Assembly: GCF_006385875.1 (NCBI RefSeq)
Contig: NZ_VFSU01000022.1
Coordinates: forward strand, 1-64,000
DNA: 64,000 bases
Reading direction: 5' to 3'
DNA from: Sandaracinobacter neustonicus
Lineage (GTDB): Bacteria; Pseudomonadota; Alphaproteobacteria; Sphingomonadales; Sphingomonadaceae
The position numbers and the translations under genes are program-made. This document shows, piece by piece, positions 34,059 to 42,942 of the stretch. A model generated the notes under the pieces. The model did not search any database and was not told the origin of the DNA. It saw only the letters and a program-made list of their open reading frames with translations. Each line of letters opens with the position of its first letter. The first letter of the stretch is position 1.

Positions 34059-35680
34059 TTGTAACTCCCCATCGTCACCCGCAACAGGGCGGGTTTTTCA
34101 TTGAACGTCAGCCCGTAATCGACCTGATCGCCATTCCACACGCGGCTTGTGACCCATTGGCCATCCTGAAACCGGCCTTCCTCCACCTTCAGCATCAGGC
34201 CGTTTTTCACATTCGGCCCCGGAGAGAAGGTGACGCGGACATGATCACCCGCGACAAGGAACTGGTTGGGCGCGATCTGCGCCACGGCCGCGCCGCCCAC
34301 CGGCTTTCCGGCCCATGGCACGGGGTCGCGCTTCATCCATGTCCAGTCCTTGTGGCCGAACTGCCATTGTTCGAAGCTGGCCTCGATCTTCCAGTCGCCC
34401 ATCTGCGTGGTGCGGCTGCTGCCATCATCCGGGCGGGCGACGCCCCATGTGGGGTGGGCATAAGCGATCCGCGCCCAGTCCTGACCGATGCGGCTGAACA
34501 GGGCGAACTTGTCGGCAAACGCGTCCAGCGTTTCCTCGTCCAGCCGCTTCGCGCCCAGCGGATAATTGTAGAAGTCGGTGGCATCCATGCCGAACGGGGC
34601 GAAGCCGATGCCGCCGCGCCCCAGCACCGCCCAGAAGAAGCGGGCATAATCCGCCGCATTGCCGATTTCCGGCACGAACAGCGCATTATCGGCCCGGGCA
34701 TAACCATCCAGCCAGGCCGACACCGTCTTTTCCTCCCGGCTGTAGATATCGGGCGCGGCGAAATCGATGTGGGGGGCGGCCGCCTTCCAGATGTCCAGGA
34801 CGTCCCATTGCGGCCCGCCGGAGGAGACGCTGGAGGGGTCAGGTTCCCCGAAGGGGCTGTGCAGCGCCGCGTTCACGAACATCGGAATGGGCTTCACCGC
34901 TTTCCCGGCAGCGGCCATCTCGTCGATGAAGCGGGCCATATACCAGCTGTTGAAGGCACGGTCCGCCTGTTTGCCAAAGGCCTGAGCCCATGTCCCGGAT
35001 TTGCCCGTCGCCTTCGCCAGCGCGGGCGGGATGGGCTGGCGGAACAGCGCCTCGGCCTGCGGCGAGTAATCGCGCGGGTTGCCATAGCTGCCCACTTCAT
35101 TCTGCGGCTGCACGAGGATCACTGTGTTTTCGGCATCCACCTTTTTCAGATGCTGCATCAGCGCCACGAAGGCCTTTTTGTCCGCCTCCAGCGTGGTCCG
35201 CGCGTGCGGGCTGTGCAGATAATGATCGCTGCCGTCCGGCTTTTTCGCGCGCGGAAAGCGGGCGTTATCCAGCTTCACCCAATCCGGCACATAGCTGGGC
35301 GCGGTGTTCTTCCAAGTGCCAAACCACAGCAGCACCAGCTTCTTGTCGTTGGCGCGGGCCTGCTTCAGCAGCTCGTCCACGAAGCTGAAATCGAACTGGC
35401 CTTCCTTCGGCTCCACCTGCTGCCAGGCCACCGGCATTTCCAGCGTGTTGGCGTGGATGCGGTCCAGCATCGGCCAGACTTTCGGCAGCATATCCGGGTA
35501 GTTGCTGCTGTTGTTGGCCTGCGCACCAAGGATCAGGAAGGGCTGGCCATCCACCAGCAACGCGTGGCGGCCGTCCTTCGCAACCAGCCTCGGCAACTCG
35601 GCCGACAGCACTGGCTGAGAGGCAGCCAGCAACAGGCCAGACAGCAGCAGATGCAGCGGTTTCAGAACGATTCTCCCCAA
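34055..35680 (-). CDS. GH35 beta-galactosidase with DUF5597 C-terminus, exported
   Basis: Exported glycoside hydrolase of about 540 residues. It has the GH35 catalytic barrel (LILGAQANNSSNYPDMLPKV, LVLLWFGTWKNTAPSYVPDW) with acid/base glutamate in VQPQNEVGSYG and nucleophile candidate in LFVPEIGN. A DUF5597-type beta domain follows (WKIEASFEQWQFGHKDWTWM). Removal of beta-galactose from xyloglucan side chains would feed the galactose genes encoded opposite. The start is uncertain. The frame opens with ATG at 35725, but a LacI-type palindrome (35693-35706) lies inside that extension. A signal peptide begins only at LKPLHLLLSGLLLAASQPVL, so TTG at 35680 or CTG at 35665 (behind GGGGAG) is more likely. 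It is translationally coupled to the GH31 gene. Confidence 0.85.
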   Translation of the reverse strand: MGRIVLKPLHLLLSGLLLAASQPVLSAELPRLVAKDGRHALLVDGQPFLILGAQANNSSNYPDMLPKVWPMLDRIHANTLEMPVAWQQVEPKEGQFDFSFVDELLKQARANDKKLVLLWFGTWKNTAPSYVPDWVKLDNARFPRAKKPDGSDHYLHSPHARTTLEADKKAFVALMQHLKKVDAENTVILVQPQNEVGSYGNPRDYSPQAEALFRQPIPPALAKATGKSGTWAQAFGKQADRAFNSWYMARFIDEMAAAGKAVKPIPMFVNAALHSPFGEPDPSSVSSGGPQWDVLDIWKAAAPHIDFAAPDIYSREEKTVSAWLDGYARADNALFVPEIGNAADYARFFWAVLGRGGIGFAPFGMDATDFYNYPLGAKRLDEETLDAFADKFALFSRIGQDWARIAYAHPTWGVARPDDGSSRTTQMGDWKIEASFEQWQFGHKDWTWMKRDPVPWAGKPVGGAAVAQIAPNQFLVAGDHVRVTFSPGPNVKNGLMLKVEEGRFQDGQWVTSRVWNGDQVDYGLTFNEKPALLRVTMGSYK

Positions 35681-35692
35681 CTCCCGGCAAAA

Positions 35693-35706
35693 TGTTAGCG
35701 CTAAAC
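35693..35706. promoter_or_regulatory. LacI-type operator between GH35 and dgoK
   Basis: TGTTAGCGCTAAAC contains the perfect palindrome TTAGCGCTAA with a central CG pair, the usual shape of LacI/GalR-family sites. It lies in the divergent gap between the glycoside hydrolases and the dgoK-dgoA-dehydrogenase operon, so one regulator could control both. No LacI gene is in the window. Confidence 0.65.
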
Positions 35707-35776
35707 TAAGGCGTATTTCAACCATGTATCATGCGCCTCTTGCCTCTCCCCCGCAATTTTGTAGGACAAATGCGCC

Positions 35777-36667
35777 ATGGGAGACACGGGCAACGGCAAG
35801 GCCAACAAGGGCGGCGAATGGCTGGCGATCGACTGGGGAACCAGCCGGCGGCGGGCGTGGCGCATGTCCGCCACGGGCGACGTTCAAGACACACTGGAGG
35901 ATGATCGCGGCGTGCTCGCCATCCCCCCCGGCGGCTTCCTGGCGGAGCTGGCATCGCTGCGCAACCGACTGGGTCAGCTGCCCGCGCTGGCGGCCGGAAT
36001 GGTCGGCTCCAATCGGGGCTGGGTGGAGGCGCCCTACCAGCCGCTGCCCGCCGGATTGCCCGATCTCGCCGCCCGGCTGACCCACGTGCCGGGCGAAAGC
36101 TTCACCATCGTCCCCGGCCTCGCCGACACCGCAGACGTGATGCGCGGCGAGGAGGTGCAACTGCTGGGCGCGGTGGAAGCCGGGCTGGTGCCGCCAGACG
36201 CGCTGGTCTGCCAGCCGGGCACGCACAACAAATGGGCGAAACTGCAAGCCGGCCGCATCACCGGCTTCACCACGGTGATGACGGGCGAGCTATTCGCGCT
36301 GCTGAAATCCGGCGGCGTGCTGGCGGGCATGCTGGACGCTGACGCCACAGACAGCCCGGCCTTCCGCGCGGGCGTGGCTGAAGCCGCCGAAGCCCGCGAC
36401 CTCTCCGCCTCCCTGTTCAAGGTGCGCGCCGCCGTGCTGCTGAAGCGGCTGCCGCTGGCCGATGCCGCTTCCTTCGCCTCCGGCCTGCTGATCGGGGCCG
36501 ATGTCGCGCCCCGATTGCAGCCCGGCCCCATCCATATCCTTGCGGCAGAACCGCTGGCGGGCTTGTATGCCGCCGCCATCGGCACGCTGGGCGGGCACAG
36601 TATCGCCCATGAATCCGGCGCGGCCTTTCTGGCGGGCATGCGCCGCATCCGGGAGCTTTCGGCATGA
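35777..36667 (+). CDS. dgoK: 2-dehydro-3-deoxygalactonokinase
   Basis: Cytoplasmic sugar-acid kinase of 296 residues that phosphorylates 2-keto-3-deoxygalactonate at C6 in galactonate breakdown. Family marks: N-terminal phosphate-binding strand EWLAIDWGTSRRRAWRM, GVLAIPPGGF, AGMVGSNRGWVEAPY, PGLADTADVMRGEEVQLLGA and CQPGTHNKWAKL. The ATG overlap with dgoA (ATGA at its end) and a further overlap to the dehydrogenase make a three-gene operon read away from the LacI-type operator. Together with the aldolase and the dehydratase at 40051-41844 it forms the De Ley-Doudoroff route. Confidence 0.93.
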   Translation: MGDTGNGKANKGGEWLAIDWGTSRRRAWRMSATGDVQDTLEDDRGVLAIPPGGFLAELASLRNRLGQLPALAAGMVGSNRGWVEAPYQPLPAGLPDLAARLTHVPGESFTIVPGLADTADVMRGEEVQLLGAVEAGLVPPDALVCQPGTHNKWAKLQAGRITGFTTVMTGELFALLKSGGVLAGMLDADATDSPAFRAGVAEAAEARDLSASLFKVRAAVLLKRLPLADAASFASGLLIGADVAPRLQPGPIHILAAEPLAGLYAAAIGTLGGHSIAHESGAAFLAGMRRIRELSA

Positions 36668-37287
36668 AAAACGCCTTCAGGGATCTGCCGCTCGTCGCCA
36701 TCCTGCGCGGCCTCACGCCCGAGGAAGCGCTGCCGGTGGGCGAAGCGCTGGTGGGCGCAGGCTTCCGGCTGGTGGAAGTGCCGCTGAACTCGCCGCGCCC
36801 GCTCGACAGCATCGCCCTGCTGGCCAAAGCGTTGCACGGCCGCGCCAGCGTCGGCGCGGGCACCGTCCTCACCCCCGCCGAAGTCGCCGCCGTCGCCGAG
36901 GCGGGCGGGCAGCTGATCGTCTCCCCCAACTGCAACCCCGCCGTCATCGCCGAAACCAAGCGGCGCGGCCTGTGGTCCGTGCCCGGCTTCTTCACCGCGA
37001 ACGAAGCCTTCGCCGCGCTGGAGGCAGGCGCCGACGCGCTCAAGCTCTTCCCCGCCGAAGCCGCCTCGCCCGCCGTCGCCAAAGCGCTGCGCGCGGTGCT
37101 CCCGCGCGACGTGCCGCTGCTCGCGGTGGGCGGCGTTTCCCCCGAAACCATGTCCCCATGGCTCGCCGCCGGGGTGAACGGCTTCGGCATCGGCTCCAGC
37201 CTCTATCGCCCCGGCCGCAGCCCAGCGCAGGTGGGGGCCGAAGCCGCCCGCTTCGTCGCCGCCTTCCGCACGGAACACCGGCTGTGA
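36664..37287 (+). CDS. dgoA: 2-dehydro-3-deoxy-6-phosphogalactonate aldolase
   Basis: Class I aldolase of the KDPG/KHG family, 207 residues, which splits 2-keto-3-deoxy-6-phosphogalactonate to pyruvate and glyceraldehyde-3-phosphate. Motifs: LVAILRGLTPEEALPVGEAL, glutamate in LVEVPLNSPRPLDS, GAGTVLTP, SPNCNPAVI and the Schiff-base lysine in ADALKLFPAEA; FGIGSSLYRPG closes the phosphate site. Its ATG overlaps the dgoK stop and its stop overlaps the GTG of the next gene, so all three products are probably made in fixed ratio. Confidence 0.94.
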   Translation: MKNAFRDLPLVAILRGLTPEEALPVGEALVGAGFRLVEVPLNSPRPLDSIALLAKALHGRASVGAGTVLTPAEVAAVAEAGGQLIVSPNCNPAVIAETKRRGLWSVPGFFTANEAFAALEAGADALKLFPAEAASPAVAKALRAVLPRDVPLLAVGGVSPETMSPWLAAGVNGFGIGSSLYRPGRSPAQVGAEAARFVAAFRTEHRL

Positions 37288-38207
37288 GCATCGCCATCGC
37301 CATCATCGGCTATGGCAAGATCGCCGAGGATCAGCATGTCCCGGCGATCCGCGCCAACCCGGATTTCCACCTCGCCGCCAGCGTCAGCCGCCGCCTCGCC
37401 GGGCCGCCGGGCGTCCCCGCCTTCGCCTCCATCGCCGATCTCAGCGCCAGCGGCCTGCCCATCGACGCCGTCGCGCTCTGCAACACCCCCACCGAACGCC
37501 CCGCAACCGCCTTCGAGGCGCTGGCCGCTGGCTGGCATGTGCTGATGGAAAAGCCGCCCGCCGCCACGCTGGCCGTCGCCGAACAGATCGCCGCCGCCGC
37601 CCGCGCCGCCGGGGTCAGTCTGTTCGCCAGCTGGCACTGCCGCTTCGGCCCCGCCGTTGCCGCCGCCAAAGCCCTGCTCAGCGGGCGGCGCATCGACAGC
37701 CTGCTGATCGACTGGCGCGAAGACGTCCGCAAATGGCACCCCGGCCAGCAATGGATCTGGCAACCCGGCGGCTTCGGCGTGTTCGATCCCGGTATCAACG
37801 GCCTCTCCCTGCTGTCCGAGATTCTCCCCGTGGAACTCGCCATCTCCGCCGCCCGGCTGGAGACGCCTGCCAACCACCAGACCCCCATCGCCGCCCGGCT
37901 GGACTTCAGCGGCCCCGGAATCCCCGCCAACGCCCACGGCCTGTTCGACTGGCTGGAACCAGACGACCGCTGGAACATCCACATCGGCTTCGAGGGCCAC
38001 ACCCTCCTCCTCTCCCACGGCGGCTCCCGCCTGACGCTGGACGAGGTGCCGCAGGAAGTCGGCAACGAAGGCGAATACCCCCCACTCTACCGCCGCTTCG
38101 CCGAACTGGTGAACCACCGCGAAAGCGAGGTGGACCTGCGCCCGCTACAGCTGGTGGCCGACGCGTTCCTGCTGGGGGAACGGGTGACGGTGCCAGCGTT
38201 TGAGTGA
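37284..38207 (+). CDS. Gfo/Idh/MocA oxidoreductase, probable D-galactose 1-dehydrogenase
   Basis: NAD(P)-dependent dehydrogenase of 307 residues. The Rossmann fold opens at the start codon: SIAIAIIGYGKIAEDQHVPA. EKPPAATLAVAEQIAAAA holds the catalytic lysine, WHCRFGPAVAAAK follows, and GGFGVFDPGINGLSLLSEIL is the substrate loop seen in bacterial galactose dehydrogenases. The gene starts with GTG overlapping dgoA's stop (GTGA); the same frame extends upstream only as a shadow of dgoK and dgoA. In this operon it should oxidise galactose to galactonolactone, the first step before dehydration. The lactonase is not visible here, so spontaneous or unlinked hydrolysis is required. Confidence 0.85.
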   Translation: MSIAIAIIGYGKIAEDQHVPAIRANPDFHLAASVSRRLAGPPGVPAFASIADLSASGLPIDAVALCNTPTERPATAFEALAAGWHVLMEKPPAATLAVAEQIAAAARAAGVSLFASWHCRFGPAVAAAKALLSGRRIDSLLIDWREDVRKWHPGQQWIWQPGGFGVFDPGINGLSLLSEILPVELAISAARLETPANHQTPIAARLDFSGPGIPANAHGLFDWLEPDDRWNIHIGFEGHTLLLSHGGSRLTLDEVPQEVGNEGEYPPLYRRFAELVNHRESEVDLRPLQLVADAFLLGERVTVPAFE

Positions 38208-38217
38208 AGTTGGGGGG

Positions 38218-38635
38218 TGTTTGCGCCTCCGGCGGGCAGGGAAATGATTTCCCTGCACCCTCAAAATTGGCGTCGTGTCAAAACTCAAACACCGTGTGAG
38301 TGATCAGATTCGATTGCCTGCGGCGCAACGAAGCACTCTCCCCCTGCAAGGGGGAGAGATGGAGAGGGGGTGTCACCGGTTGGCCTGATTCACAACATCC
38401 CCACCAACCACGACCGTCACCCCGGACTTGATCCGGGGTCCAGCTGTTCTTCGGCGACGTGTGGGCAAGAAAGCTGGACCCCGGATCAAGTCCGGGGTGA
38501 CGTGTGGAGAGGTGAGTGGGAAGCGCTGCAGAAGCGCCGCAGGCAATCAAAACCAACCGTCAGCACAGCCTTATCCGTGTGGCATGGTAATGTGGGTGCA
38601 GGGAGCACGGCTCCCTGCCCGCCGGAGGCACCCCC
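38218..38635. repeat. Composite convergent-gap repeat, locus C (order a-b-c-d, then inverted a-like)
   Basis: Between the galactose dehydrogenase and the FucP-like gene, which converge. The a hairpin is at 38236-38256, b is CTCTCCCCCTGCAAGGGGGAGAG, and c is a perfect 31-bp inverted repeat (38415-38445 and 38472-38502). d is AGCGCCGCAGGCAATCAAA. Instead of e there is an inverted a-like hairpin, GCAGGGAG-CACGG-CTCCCTGC at 38598-38618. Confidence 0.85.
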
Positions 38636-38637
38636 CC

Positions 38638-39927
38638 TTACGCCTTACGCTCCGACTTCAACCGGCTCCCCCACAGCGCATACCAGAACACATACACTTC
38701 GCAGGCCGCTGTCAGCAGGAACGAGGGTTGCAGGCCATAGCGGTCTGCCAGCCAGCCGTGCACGACCACCAGCGCGCCGCCGGCGATGGCCATCACCAGC
38801 AGGCCGGAGGCTTCTTCGGTGAGCGGGCCGAGGCCGCGGATGCCCAGCGTGAAGATGGTGGGGAACATGATGGAGTGAAACAGGCCCACAGAGATCAGCG
38901 CCCACATCGCGGTTTTGCCGGTGCTGAACACGGTGACGAGCATGACGGCGCAGGCGAGTGCGGCGGCTGCCGCGAGGACATGGCCGGGTTCGATCGCGCG
39001 CATCAGGAAAGAGCCGATGAAGCGGCCCACCATCATCCCGCCCCACAGCAGGAACAGATAGTTGGAGGCTTCGGCGTGGGTGAGGTTGCCGATCTCGGGT
39101 TGCGAGACGAAGTTGATGAACAGGTTGGCGACGCCGATTTCCGCGATCAGGTATATGAAGATGGCGGGGATGCCCCAGATGAGATTGGGGTGGTTCCACA
39201 AGGAGAGTTGCTTGCGCTCGGCGGCTTCCAGCGCGAGGTCGGAGCGGCTGAGGTCCGGCAGGCGGGAGCGGTAGATCACGAAGGCCAGCAGGATCAGCAC
39301 GACGGCGACGATCAGGTAAGGCAACTCCACGGAACGGGCGTCTGCGAGGCGTTCGGCGTCTGTCAGCACCCGGTCTGCGCCGGAGGTGCCGCCGGTGCTG
39401 CGGGAGAGGATCAGCCAGCCGCCGAACAGCGGCGCGAAAGTGGTGCCCATGGAGTTGAAGGCCTGCACCAGATTCAGCCGCGAGGACGAGGTTTCCGGCG
39501 GGCCGATCACCGCGACATAGGGGTTGGCGGCCACCTGCAGCAGGGTGATGCCGGACGCGATGATGAACAGCGCGACCAGCGTGAACGGATAGGATGGGAT
39601 GCGCGCGGCCGGGATCATCAGCAGCGCGCCCACCGCCATGATCCCCAGTCCGATCACCAGCGCCGGGCGATAGCCGACCCGCTCGATCAGCTTTGCCGAG
39701 GGGATGGAGGCGAAGAAATAGGCGATAAACCACGCCGATTCGATCAGCGTCGCCTGCGTGTAGCTCAGGTCGAACACGCTGCGCAGATGTGGCAGCAGCG
39801 TGTTGTTGATGACGGTGATGAAGCCCCACATGAAGAACAGGGTGGCCAGCAGCGCCAGCGCCTGCCGGTAGGGCATCGCCGTATCGTTCAGCTTGAATCC
39901 GCTGCCTTCGCCGCCTGCCGCCGCCAT
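38638..39927 (-). CDS. FucP-family sugar:H+ symporter (MFS)
   Basis: Inner-membrane sugar permease of 429 residues with 12 helices, in the L-fucose/glucose-galactose permease (FHS) family. Features: LATLFFMWGFITVINNTLLP in helix 1, YFFASIPSAKLIERVGYRPA, ITLLQVAANPYVAVIGPPET and SSRLNLVQAFNSMGTTFAPL, all family hallmarks. The ATG at 39927 has GGAGGAGAG upstream; the frame remains open for another 1.9 kb opposite the dehydratase, which is an antisense shadow. It probably brings galactose or a related sugar from the periplasm, where the glycoside hydrolases release it, to the dehydrogenase. It diverges from the dehydratase over a 123-base promoter gap. Confidence 0.9.
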   Translation of the reverse strand: MAAAGGEGSGFKLNDTAMPYRQALALLATLFFMWGFITVINNTLLPHLRSVFDLSYTQATLIESAWFIAYFFASIPSAKLIERVGYRPALVIGLGIMAVGALLMIPAARIPSYPFTLVALFIIASGITLLQVAANPYVAVIGPPETSSSRLNLVQAFNSMGTTFAPLFGGWLILSRSTGGTSGADRVLTDAERLADARSVELPYLIVAVVLILLAFVIYRSRLPDLSRSDLALEAAERKQLSLWNHPNLIWGIPAIFIYLIAEIGVANLFINFVSQPEIGNLTHAEASNYLFLLWGGMMVGRFIGSFLMRAIEPGHVLAAAAALACAVMLVTVFSTGKTAMWALISVGLFHSIMFPTIFTLGIRGLGPLTEEASGLLVMAIAGGALVVVHGWLADRYGLQPSFLLTAACEVYVFWYALWGSRLKSERKA

Positions 39928-39954
39928 CCCACTCTCCTCCCGGCTTCCCTTTTG

Positions 39955-39976
39955 ATTTATATGACTATATAGCTTC
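39955..39976. promoter_or_regulatory. AT-rich divergent promoter/operator between permease and dehydratase
   Basis: The gap 39928-40050 is GC-rich except for one AT island containing the dyad TATAT-GACT-ATATA. It could hold overlapping -10 elements or a GntR-type site for both genes. It does not match the LacI-type palindrome at 35693-35706. Confidence 0.4.
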
Positions 39977-40050
39977 CGCCGCGCGGTCAATGCGGGGCGG
40001 CCCTGCCCGAAAACCGGCAACATGCTGATAAAGCGGAGGTTTGAGAAACG

Positions 40051-41844
40051 GTGTCTGACAGCAAGCCATTCAAGCTGCGCTCCCAGGCCTGGTTCGACAA
40101 CCCCGACAATATCGACATGACGGCGCTCTATATCGAGCGTTACCTGAATTTCGGGCTTTCGCAGGAAGAACTGCAATCGGGCCGCCCGATCATCGGCATC
40201 GCCCAGACCGGCTCCGATCTCAGCCCCTGCAACCGCCACCATCTGGTGCTCGCCGAGCGCATCCGCGAAGGCATCCGCGACGCGGGCGGCATCGCCTTCG
40301 AATTCCCGGTTCACCCCATTCAGGAAACCGGCAAGCGCCCCACGGCGGGGCTGGACCGCAACCTGACCTACCTCTCTCTGGTGGAGGTGCTGCACGGTTA
40401 TCCGCTGGATGGCGTGGTGCTGACCATCGGCTGCGACAAGACCACACCTGCCCTGCTGATGGCGGCGGCGACGGTGGATATCCCGGCCATCGCGCTGTCC
40501 GTGGGGCCAATGCTGAACGGGCGGCACGACGGGCAGCGCACCGGGTCCGGCACCATCGTCTGGAAAGCGCGCGAATTGCTGGCCGCAGGCGAGATCGACA
40601 AGGCCGGGTTCGTGAAGCTGGTCGCCTCGTCCGCGCCCTCCACCGGCTATTGCAACACCATGGGCACAGCGACGACGATGAATTCGCTGGCCGAAGCGCT
40701 GGGCATGCAGCTGCCCGGCTCGGCCGCGATTCCAGCCCCCTATCGCGCCCGGCAGGAAATGGCATGGGCCACCGGCAAGCGCATCGTTGATATGGTGCGG
40801 GAGGATTTGAAACCCTCCGACATCCTCACGCGCGAGGCCTTTCTGAACGCGATCATGGTCAATTCCGCCATCGGCGGCTCCACCAACGCGCCGATCCATC
40901 TGGCCGCCATCGCCCGCCATGCCGGGGTGGAACTGGAACTGGCGGATTGGCAGCGAACCGGCCATCACATCCCGCTGCTGGTGAACCTGCAACCGGCGGG
41001 CGAGTATCTGGGCGAGGATTATTATCACGCGGGCGGTGTCCCCGCCGTGGTGGCGGAACTGATGCGGCAAGGGCTGATCCACGAAGGCGCGCGCACCGTC
41101 ACCGGCCGCAGCATCGGCGAGACTTGCGCGGGCGTGGCCATCGCCGACGAAGCGGTGATCCGCCCGTTCGACCGCCCGCTGAAGCCGGATGCCGGGTTCG
41201 TCATCCTGTCCGGCAATCTGTTCCATTCGGCGATCATGAAAACCAGCGTGATTTCGGACGAATTCCGCGCCCGCTACCTCTCCAACCCGGACGATCCGGA
41301 CGCCTTCGAAGGCCCCGCCGTGGTTTTCGACGGGCCGGAGGATTATCACGCCCGCATCGACGATCCGGCGCTGGAGATCACGGCGCAAACCCTGCTGTTC
41401 ATGCGCGGGGCCGGCCCCATCGGCTTCCCGGGTGCCGCCGAAGTGGTGAACATGCGAGCGCCCGCCTACCTGATCCGCGCCGGACTCCACGCGCTGCCCT
41501 GCATCGGAGACGGCCGCCAATCCGGCACCTCCGGCTCCCCCTCCATCCTGAACGCCTCCCCGGAGGCAGCCGCGGGCGGCAACCTCGCCCTGCTGCAAAC
41601 CGGCGACCGGGTGCGCATCGACCTGCGCCGAGGCACCGCCGACATGCTGATCAGCGACGAGGAACTGGCCCGCCGCCGCGCCGCCCTCGATGCAAGCGGA
41701 GGCTATGCCCACCCCGCCTCGCAGACGCCATGGCAGGAAATCCAGCGCCGCCTTGTGGGGCAGCTGGAATCCGGGGCGATTCTGGAAGGGGCGGAGCGGT
41801 ATCAGCGGATCGCCGCCAAGGGGCTGCCGCGCGACAATCATTGA
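40051..41844 (+). CDS. IlvD/Edd-family sugar-acid dehydratase, probable galactonate/arabinonate dehydratase
   Basis: Cytoplasmic [2Fe-2S] dehydratase of 597 residues in the pentonate/hexonate branch of IlvD/Edd. Cluster-binding cysteines C60 (GSDLSPCN), C128 ([10 protein letters not shown]) and C201 ([16 protein letters not shown]) align with those of characterised L-arabinonate and D-xylonate dehydratases. The active-site region [15 protein letters not shown] is intact. The GTG start has GGAGG twelve bases upstream. Given dgoK, dgoA and a galactose dehydrogenase on the neighbouring operon, D-galactonate to 2-keto-3-deoxygalactonate is the expected reaction, taking the place of the usual enolase-superfamily DgoD. 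Arabinonate or fuconate would be alternative substrates. Confidence 0.88.
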   Translation: MSDSKPFKLRSQAWFDNPDNIDMTALYIERYLNFGLSQEELQSGRPIIGIAQTGSDLSPCNRHHLVLAERIREGIRDAGGIAFEFPVHPIQETGKRPTAGLDRNLTYLSLVEVLHGYPLDGVVLTIGCDKTTPALLMAAATVDIPAIALSVGPMLNGRHDGQRTGSGTIVWKARELLAAGEIDKAGFVKLVASSAPSTGYCNTMGTATTMNSLAEALGMQLPGSAAIPAPYRARQEMAWATGKRIVDMVREDLKPSDILTREAFLNAIMVNSAIGGSTNAPIHLAAIARHAGVELELADWQRTGHHIPLLVNLQPAGEYLGEDYYHAGGVPAVVAELMRQGLIHEGARTVTGRSIGETCAGVAIADEAVIRPFDRPLKPDAGFVILSGNLFHSAIMKTSVISDEFRARYLSNPDDPDAFEGPAVVFDGPEDYHARIDDPALEITAQTLLFMRGAGPIGFPGAAEVVNMRAPAYLIRAGLHALPCIGDGRQSGTSGSPSILNASPEAAAGGNLALLQTGDRVRIDLRRGTADMLISDEELARRRAALDASGGYAHPASQTPWQEIQRRLVGQLESGAILEGAERYQRIAAKGLPRDNH

Positions 41845-42190
41845 AGGGGCTCTGCCCCTTCACCCCGGCAGGGGCGTGACGCCCCTGCACCCCCGACGTT
41901 TTTTAGCCCCTCCACTGCAGGGGAGGGGTTGGGGTGGGGGTTCTCCGCTTGGCGCGAGGTTCGGGGTTATAGCCTGCGGCGCTTTCCGTTGTGGCTGTTG
42001 AGGTGTTGGTGGATCAGGCCCGGCGGTGACACCCCCTCTCCAACTCTCCCCCTTGCAGGGGGAGAGAGCTGCGGTGCGCCGCAGGCAATGGAATCTGATC
42101 ACACGCACGACGTGGACGTTGGGTCACAACGCAAATGTTGAGGGTGCAGGGAAATCATTTCCCTGCCCGCCGGAGGCAAAAAAGAACCGG
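41844..42190. repeat. Composite convergent-gap repeat, locus D (reverse order e-d-b-a)
   Basis: Begins in the stop codon of the dehydratase with hairpin AAGGGGC-TCT-GCCCCTT, followed by the GGGGCG/CGCCCC stem and the d tract. Module c is missing. Module b (CTCTCCCCCTTGCAGGGGGAGAG) and the inverted a hairpin (42146-42166) close it next to the soxG-like gene's stop. Confidence 0.85.
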
Positions 42191-42207
42191 AGGGCCGGGT
42201 TCCCCCC

Positions 42208-42672
42208 CTACGCCGCCGCCAGCCGCTCCAGCAGCCAGTTCCACAGTAAGTCTGCATCGGGGGTTTCGGCGATCAGCAGCAGCCCGTCCGATGTGCCGCT
42301 GATGGTCACGCGGATGTCGGCGAGCCGGGTGGTGAGGCTGTCGCCGGGCGCGAGCGGTTCGAGGCCAGCGAGGCCGATGGCTTCGAGGGGGGCGGGGCCG
42401 TTGAGGTCGATGCAGGTGAAGGCGGCGCTCATCTCGTGCAGGCTGGCGGCGGCGGGCAATTCGGCTTCACCCGAGAGCAGCAGCAATTCGCCGGGGCCGC
42501 GATAGAGGGCACCGGCGATTGCGAGCGGATCGTGGCTGTGGGCGAGCCAGACGGATTGGCCGGGGCGGGGGGCGATCTGCCACGCGCCGATCTCGCGCGG
42601 GGCTTCGCTGTCCAGCGGGCGGCTGCGCGACAGCCCGGCGGCTGGCGCTGTTTCAGCCGGGACGTCACACAT
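42208..42672 (-). CDS. Sarcosine oxidase gamma-subunit-like protein (SoxG/GcvT-like)
   Basis: Protein of 154 residues resembling the small gamma subunit of heterotetrameric sarcosine oxidase. Typical features are FTCIDLNGPAPLEAIGLAGL and LAPGDSLTTRLADIRVTISG, ending in LLIAETPDADLLWNWLLERL. The ATG at 42672 overlaps the stop of the preceding soxA-like stump (ATGTGTGA), the tight coupling usual between soxA and soxG. However, soxB, soxD and nearly all of soxA are absent. The gene therefore looks like an orphan left after deletion. Similarity is by pattern only and moderately strong. Confidence 0.6.
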   Translation of the reverse strand: MCDVPAETAPAAGLSRSRPLDSEAPREIGAWQIAPRPGQSVWLAHSHDPLAIAGALYRGPGELLLLSGEAELPAAASLHEMSAAFTCIDLNGPAPLEAIGLAGLEPLAPGDSLTTRLADIRVTISGTSDGLLLIAETPDADLLWNWLLERLAAA

Positions 42673-42865
42673 GCAACTGCACTCCATTGCGGTCGAACGA
42701 GCAGCGCGGGGCGACTTGCGCCTTCCACGTCTGCCCTTCGGACCAGATTTCGATGGTCTCGCCTGTGCAGCGGCGCCCGCATTCAAGCGGGGCAAGCGAC
42801 AGGCCGCGGTTCAGCGTGGGGCTGAATCCGCTGGATGTGACGCCCCTTTGGCGCGGGCGAGATGA
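42665..42865 (-). pseudogene. C-terminal stump of a sarcosine oxidase alpha-subunit / GcvT-like protein
   Basis: About 60 codons are recognisable: GVTSSGFSPTLNRGLSLAPL, then ETIEIWSEG and ending FDRNGVQLHV. This matches the aminomethyltransferase-fold end of SoxA and dimethylglycine dehydrogenases (G-x-V-T-S-x-x-x-S-P...GETV...). Upstream, where 900 residues of SoxA should follow, there is only the promoter region of a tetR gene on the other strand. The long open frame to 43447 is a shadow of tetR. The remnant and the coupled soxG-like gene show that a demethylation operon was cut here. Confidence 0.7.
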
Positions 42866-42942
42866 ACCTCCGATGATTTGCGCGTCGAAGGGACGGACGA
42901 GCGCATCAGCTTGACAGGTTGCCCCGCCGCAAGGCCCTGAGG

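Noticed and set aside
32280-35698. Two plus-strand frames of 594 and 565 residues opposite the GH31 and GH35 genes
   Set aside because: Composition of antisense shadows; both glycosidases have intact catalytic motifs on the other strand.
39928-41841. N-terminal extension of the permease frame giving a 1067-residue protein
   Set aside because: It runs antisense to the dehydratase, lacks any domain, and a strong ribosome site with ATG at 39927 starts the real permease.
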